In this document: positions 9,005-11,182 of the stretch, in pieces
How positions within the stretch are numbered: position 1 is the stretch's first letter
How the letters are laid out: each line of letters opens with the position of its first letter
Assembly: GCA_937894825.1 (NCBI GenBank)
Contig: CALCQT010000033.1
Span: forward strand, 1-11,182
Direction of reading: 5' to 3'
Length of the DNA stretch: 11,182 nt
Origin: an uncultured Anaerolineaceae bacterium
GTDB lineage: Bacteria > Chloroflexota > Anaerolineae > Anaerolineales > Anaerolineaceae
The notes under the pieces: model-generated
Seen by the model: only the letters and a program-made list of their open reading frames with translations
Told to the model about the DNA's origin: nothing
The model's database searches: none
Program-made: the position numbers and the translations under genes

Positions 9005-9268
9005 TTATATGTTTCGTAAAATATCATGATGGCCAACGTCCAGAAGGATAATCATACTGCCATCCCCGTAGTACCAAAGAACTCGGATATCCATGTTTAC
9101 ACTGCACTCAAATAAATCCTTCATGCCCTGTATGCGTTTTGTTCGCAGGGATGGATGGGATGGATTTTCAGCAAGTAATACTAATTTTTTCTTGATTTGC
9201 TTCTTTTCCTGTGTATTCATTGTTTCAAAGTGTTTCTGAAAACGGTCTGTGAAAGCAAATTGATACAC
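9005..9268 (-). CDS. RelE/ParE-superfamily toxin of a type II toxin-antitoxin pair
   Basis: This is a small basic protein of 87 aa with the RelE/ParE toxin fold pattern. An N-terminal strand (MYQFAFTDRFQKHF) is followed by a Lys-rich helix region (EKKQIKKKLVLLAENP), then HPSLRTKRIQGMKDLFECSV. The core is MDIRVLWYYGDGSMIILLDV, and it ends with GHHDILRNI. The pattern of an Arg strand (R62), a hydrophobic strand and a final His-Asp motif (H80/H81) is typical of ribosome-dependent mRNA interferases of the RelE/YafQ kind. The usual last catalytic Tyr is absent, so the exact activity is open. The start is GTG at 9268, only 3 nt after the antitoxin stop. A GCGGGAAAA stretch inside the antitoxin end may serve as ribosome site, consistent with translational coupling. 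Such toxins inhibit translation or gyrase when the labile antitoxin is lost. Family membership is fairly sure; the target is not. Confidence 0.83.
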   Translation of the reverse strand: MYQFAFTDRFQKHFETMNTQEKKQIKKKLVLLAENPSHPSLRTKRIQGMKDLFECSVNMDIRVLWYYGDGSMIILLDVGHHDILRNI

Positions 9269-9271
9269 AAT

Positions 9272-9532
9272 TTATTTTCCCGCTAGTTTCTCAAATAAAG
9301 CATCGACATTATCAAAAACGGGCCGCTCTCCGGAAACAATTTTTGTTTTCGTTTCCTCAATTTCATTTTTAAGTTCGTCAAGATATTTTTTGGGATATAC
9401 AGCAACCGGCACAATAAAAATCATGCCATCCTTTTCAAAAATTTCCAATTTATCACCCTCCGAAAGACCGAGTTTGTCAACGATCGCTTTCGGTATGGTG
9501 ATTTGTGATTTTGCACGTAATTCGGCCAACAT
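9272..9532 (-). CDS. AbrB/MazE-type antitoxin of a type II toxin-antitoxin pair
   Basis: This is an 86-aa protein with an N-terminal SpoVT/AbrB swapped-hairpin DNA-binding domain at about residues 4-43 (AELRAKSQITIPKAIVDKLG, then LSEGDKLEIFEKDGMIFIVPV). The charged C-terminal tail (YLDELKNEIEE and PVFDNVDALFEKLAGK) is the likely toxin-binding region. The frame opens further upstream at 9583, but ATG at 9532 is preferred. It has a strong GGAGAAGG ribosome site 5 nt away, and the protein then starts just before the AbrB domain. The gene is first in a two-gene operon with the RelE-like toxin. It probably neutralises the toxin and represses its own promoter, possibly through the dyad at 9558-9572. 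A RelE-fold toxin with an AbrB-fold antitoxin is a mixed pairing; RelE toxins more often go with ribbon-helix-helix or HTH antitoxins. Confidence 0.88.
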   Translation of the reverse strand: MLAELRAKSQITIPKAIVDKLGLSEGDKLEIFEKDGMIFIVPVAVYPKKYLDELKNEIEETKTKIVSGERPVFDNVDALFEKLAGK

Positions 9533-9557
9533 AAGTACCTTCTCCATTTTACAACTT

Positions 9558-9572
9558 GTTGGATTTTCCAAC
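9558..9572. promoter_or_regulatory. Likely autoregulatory operator of the toxin-antitoxin operon
   Basis: GTTGGA (9558-9563) and TCCAAC (9567-9572) are a perfect 6-bp inverted repeat around three T bases. The dyad lies a few bases downstream of the predicted transcription start (about 9578) and upstream of the antitoxin ribosome site. Binding there by the AbrB-type antitoxin could block transcription. It could also form a short RNA hairpin in the leader. Confidence 0.45.
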
Positions 9573-9584
9573 TTTCTCACCAAA

Positions 9585-9613
9585 AGTATACATCACTTAT
9601 CGAAAGGAATCAA
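9585..9613 (-). promoter_or_regulatory. Promoter of the toxin-antitoxin operon
   Basis: On the minus strand, TTGATT (9613-9608) and TATACT (9590-9585) are separated by 17 nt. The expected start near 9578 leaves about 45 nt of leader before the antitoxin ATG, holding the dyad and the ribosome site. Each hexamer departs from the consensus at one or two positions. Confidence 0.5.
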
Positions 9614-9675
9614 TTAATAAATTCATCAAAATAACGATCAACAAATGAACTAAAAAGAGATTTGCATCCATTAAT

Positions 9676-9703
9676 AAGAGACCCGCACTTTTACGGGCCC
9701 CTT
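9676..9703 (-). terminator. Hairpin terminator after the PhnE-type permease operon
   Basis: In the minus-strand transcript, AAGGGGCCCG (9703-9694) pairs with CGGGTCTCTT (9685-9676) over 10 bp with two G-U pairs and an 8-base loop. The following tract, ATTAATGG, is only weakly U-rich. A second hairpin, TTCAGGA/TCCTGAA (9729-9723 with 9708-9702), lies between the permease stop and this one. The position between the stop codon and the next operon's promoter supports termination; the poor U-tract lowers confidence. Confidence 0.55.
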
Positions 9704-9735
9704 CAGGACATTTCTTCACATTTCCTGAAAATCTC

Positions 9736-10602
9736 TTATTTCACTTTAGCCTTAATTTTTGTCGCGACCAGTTCCAGAAGAATCACCGCAATAACGACAA
9801 CATAGGTGATATATCCCATCTCTCGCATATCGAAATAAAAATTACCCGCCATAAACAGGTTATACCCGATCCCACCGGCGCCGGCAGCCGCCCCCATGGC
9901 AATGGCATTGGTAAAATTGATCTCAAAGCGCATGAAAGTCCAGGCCACCATATACCCGCTGGAGGATGGAATGATCGCCTGAAACACAATTTGCCAAAAG
10001 TTTGCTCCCACTGCCTTGAGCGCTTCAATCGTGCCATACTCCATTTCCTCAATGGATTCAGCATAAGCCTTTGTCAGGTAGCTGGCGCTGTGAAAGGTCA
10101 ATCCTGCCACGGCTGCGACACTGCCCAAGCCTGCCGAAACCGCAAAGATAAGGCACCACAGAATCGTCGGTACAGCACGGATAAAAGCCATGACACTTTT
10201 GACAACAGCAGCAGTCCGCGGATTCGCTATATTTTTCGCACATAACAACGCAGCAAAAAACGCGATGAGCGCACCGGTTATCGTGGATAAAATCCCAAGA
10301 CAGAACGTCACCAGCAATTGATACAGAATTCCGCTTACGGTATCAAAGCGAAGCCGCGGTTGCAGGAACACCGTTCTCAGATTGCGGAGCGTAGCGCTGA
10401 TCGCGTCACCGAAATCGATGCCTTTATAATCAAAGGTCAGAAAGCCGTAAACAGTCAGCCCGAACAGAATCGCCATGGTCAGATTAACGACAAGTCCGCT
10501 TTTGTTTCTTGCACCAATAAGAATCCGGCCGGTGACATTTTTGCGTACGTGTTTTTGTATTTCATAGGGAAGCGCGCTTTGCGCAGTAACTGTGTTTTTC
10601 AT
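9736..10602 (-). CDS. phnE: PhnE-family ABC transporter permease (second of a tandem pair)
   Basis: This is an inner-membrane permease subunit (288 aa) of a phosphonate-type ABC importer. After a basic cytoplasmic N-terminus (about 36 residues) come a first helix (LVVNLTMAILFGLTVYGF), a region typical of PhnE (AISATLRNLRTVFLQPRLRF), and several membrane helices. The cytoplasmic coupling loop EALKAVGANFWQIVFQAIIP starts at E193; it is the EAA motif that docks to the ATPase. The C-terminal part has AMGAAAGAGGIGYNL and ends in KIKAKVK. I chose ATG at 10602: an AGGTGAT ribosome site lies 6 nt upstream, and the ATG overlaps the upstream gene's stop as TGATG. GTG at 10605 is possible but too close to that site. 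The overlap implies translational coupling, so the two permeases probably form a heterodimer. The substrate could be a phosphonate, phosphite or a related anion; the sequence does not decide. Confidence 0.9.
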   Translation of the reverse strand: MKNTVTAQSALPYEIQKHVRKNVTGRILIGARNKSGLVVNLTMAILFGLTVYGFLTFDYKGIDFGDAISATLRNLRTVFLQPRLRFDTVSGILYQLLVTFCLGILSTITGALIAFFAALLCAKNIANPRTAAVVKSVMAFIRAVPTILWCLIFAVSAGLGSVAAVAGLTFHSASYLTKAYAESIEEMEYGTIEALKAVGANFWQIVFQAIIPSSSGYMVAWTFMRFEINFTNAIAMGAAAGAGGIGYNLFMAGNFYFDMREMGYITYVVVIAVILLELVATKIKAKVK

Positions 10603-11182
10603 CACATGATCACCTTTCGAAGCGCGTTGGAAATATTCTCAATCACCAAAACGAGCAGAACAATTGAAAAAACAACCAGACTGGCGGAAGCGTAATCCAG
10701 CCGTTTGTAATATAGATCAAAAAGGTATCCGATCCCGGTCGCCGTCAAAATTCCGATGAGCGTCGAACTTCGGATGTTTGTCTCAATCGTATACAGGACC
10801 CAGGTAATAATTTCAGTGATGGCGGAGGGGATCACTCCCTGAAAAACGATCTGCATATACGTGGCGCCTGTCGCCCGCAGCGCTTCAATGCAATCCGCGC
10901 TCACTTCATCGATCGTTTCAACAAAGGTACGCGTCAGCATCCCAAAAGTGGTAAAAAACAGAGCAAAAAAGCCAGTTAATATATTCTGACCGAATGAGAA
11001 AAGAAGCAGGATGGCCCAGACCACATCGGGAACGTTTCGAAACAACGCGGCGATCATCCGGACGACTCCCGCCAGAAAACCATTGATCTGTGTTGTTTTG
11101 GATCCCAATAAACTAAGAAAAAAAGCACAAATCGCGGCAGTCACGGAAACGGCAACCGAAAGAAGTGCGGTTTCAAAAAGTT
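10602..11182 (-). CDS. phnE: PhnE-family ABC transporter permease, 5' end missing (partial)
   Basis: This is the first permease of the tandem pair, cut by the right edge; 192 codons up to the TGA at 10604-10602 are visible. The frame stays open to the edge (it begins LFETALLSVAVSV), so the internal GTG at 11144 is not the start. Visible features are a helix (VTAAICAFFLSLLGS), the permease core with RMIAALFRNVPDVVWAILLL, a helix around NILTGFFALFFTTFGM, the coupling loop EALRATGATYMQIVFQGVIP near position 10880, and IGILTATGIGYLFDLYYKRL. The protein ends ENISNALRKVIM. It overlaps the next permease by one base. In phnCDE1E2-type operons an ATPase and a periplasmic or lipoprotein binding subunit precede the permeases, so they would lie beyond the right edge. 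Confidence 0.92.
   Translation of the reverse strand, partial: LFETALLSVAVSVTAAICAFFLSLLGSKTTQINGFLAGVVRMIAALFRNVPDVVWAILLLFSFGQNILTGFFALFFTTFGMLTRTFVETIDEVSADCIEALRATGATYMQIVFQGVIPSAITEIITWVLYTIETNIRSSTLIGILTATGIGYLFDLYYKRLDYASASLVVFSIVLLVLVIENISNALRKVIM

Noticed and set aside
9533..9583. Longer antitoxin start (TTG/GTG near 9583 or ATG at 9547)
   Set aside because: These starts lie at or near the predicted transcription start or within the leader dyad region, without a ribosome site as good as that of ATG 9532.
11142..11144. GTG at 11144 as the true start of the upstream permease
   Set aside because: The frame stays open to the window edge with permease-like residues, so the gene simply continues beyond the window.

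Overview
The window holds ordinary chromosomal genes of a bacterium with mid-range GC. No insertion sequence, prophage, CRISPR array, tRNA or rRNA was seen. The best taxonomic hint is the Thr/Pro/Ala-rich linker right after the lipobox of the large lipoprotein, a style common in Anaerolineae (Chloroflexota). Apparently leaderless promoters fit that guess but do not prove it.

Layout from left to right. (1) Positions 1-5507 carry a glutamate synthase operon on the minus strand. It has a consensus promoter, a structured leader of about 170 nt, gltB (complete, 1531 aa) and then gltD, which is cut off by the left edge. Together they make NADPH-GOGAT, which turns 2-oxoglutarate and glutamine into two glutamates. 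The first 86 bases contain a perfect 20-bp inverted repeat that starts at base 1 and corrupts the end of the gltD reading. This looks like a fold-back artefact at a contig end. (2) Positions 5508-6388 carry a divergently transcribed DUF2085-like membrane protein of unknown function. (3) Positions 6389-8969 carry an operator-like dyad and a promoter, then a large TPR-repeat lipoprotein ending in a lytic transglycosylase (SLT) domain. (4) Positions 9005-9613 carry a two-gene toxin-antitoxin operon on the minus strand: an AbrB/MazE-fold antitoxin and a RelE/ParE-fold toxin, with their own promoter and a likely autoregulatory dyad. (5) Positions 9676-11182 hold the end of an ABC importer operon on the minus strand. 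It has two tandem PhnE-type permeases, the upstream one cut by the right edge, and a hairpin terminator. The ATPase (PhnC) and binding protein (PhnD) would be expected beyond the right edge.

The genes form independent units: nitrogen assimilation, peptidoglycan remodelling, a stress or addiction module, and phosphonate-type uptake. I found no clear novel system. The most notable signals are two neighbouring plus-strand genes whose -10 boxes end exactly 6 nt before the ATG (leaderless transcription), the hairpins in the gltB leader, the AbrB-RelE hybrid toxin-antitoxin pair with its dyad, and the fold-back repeat at the left edge.
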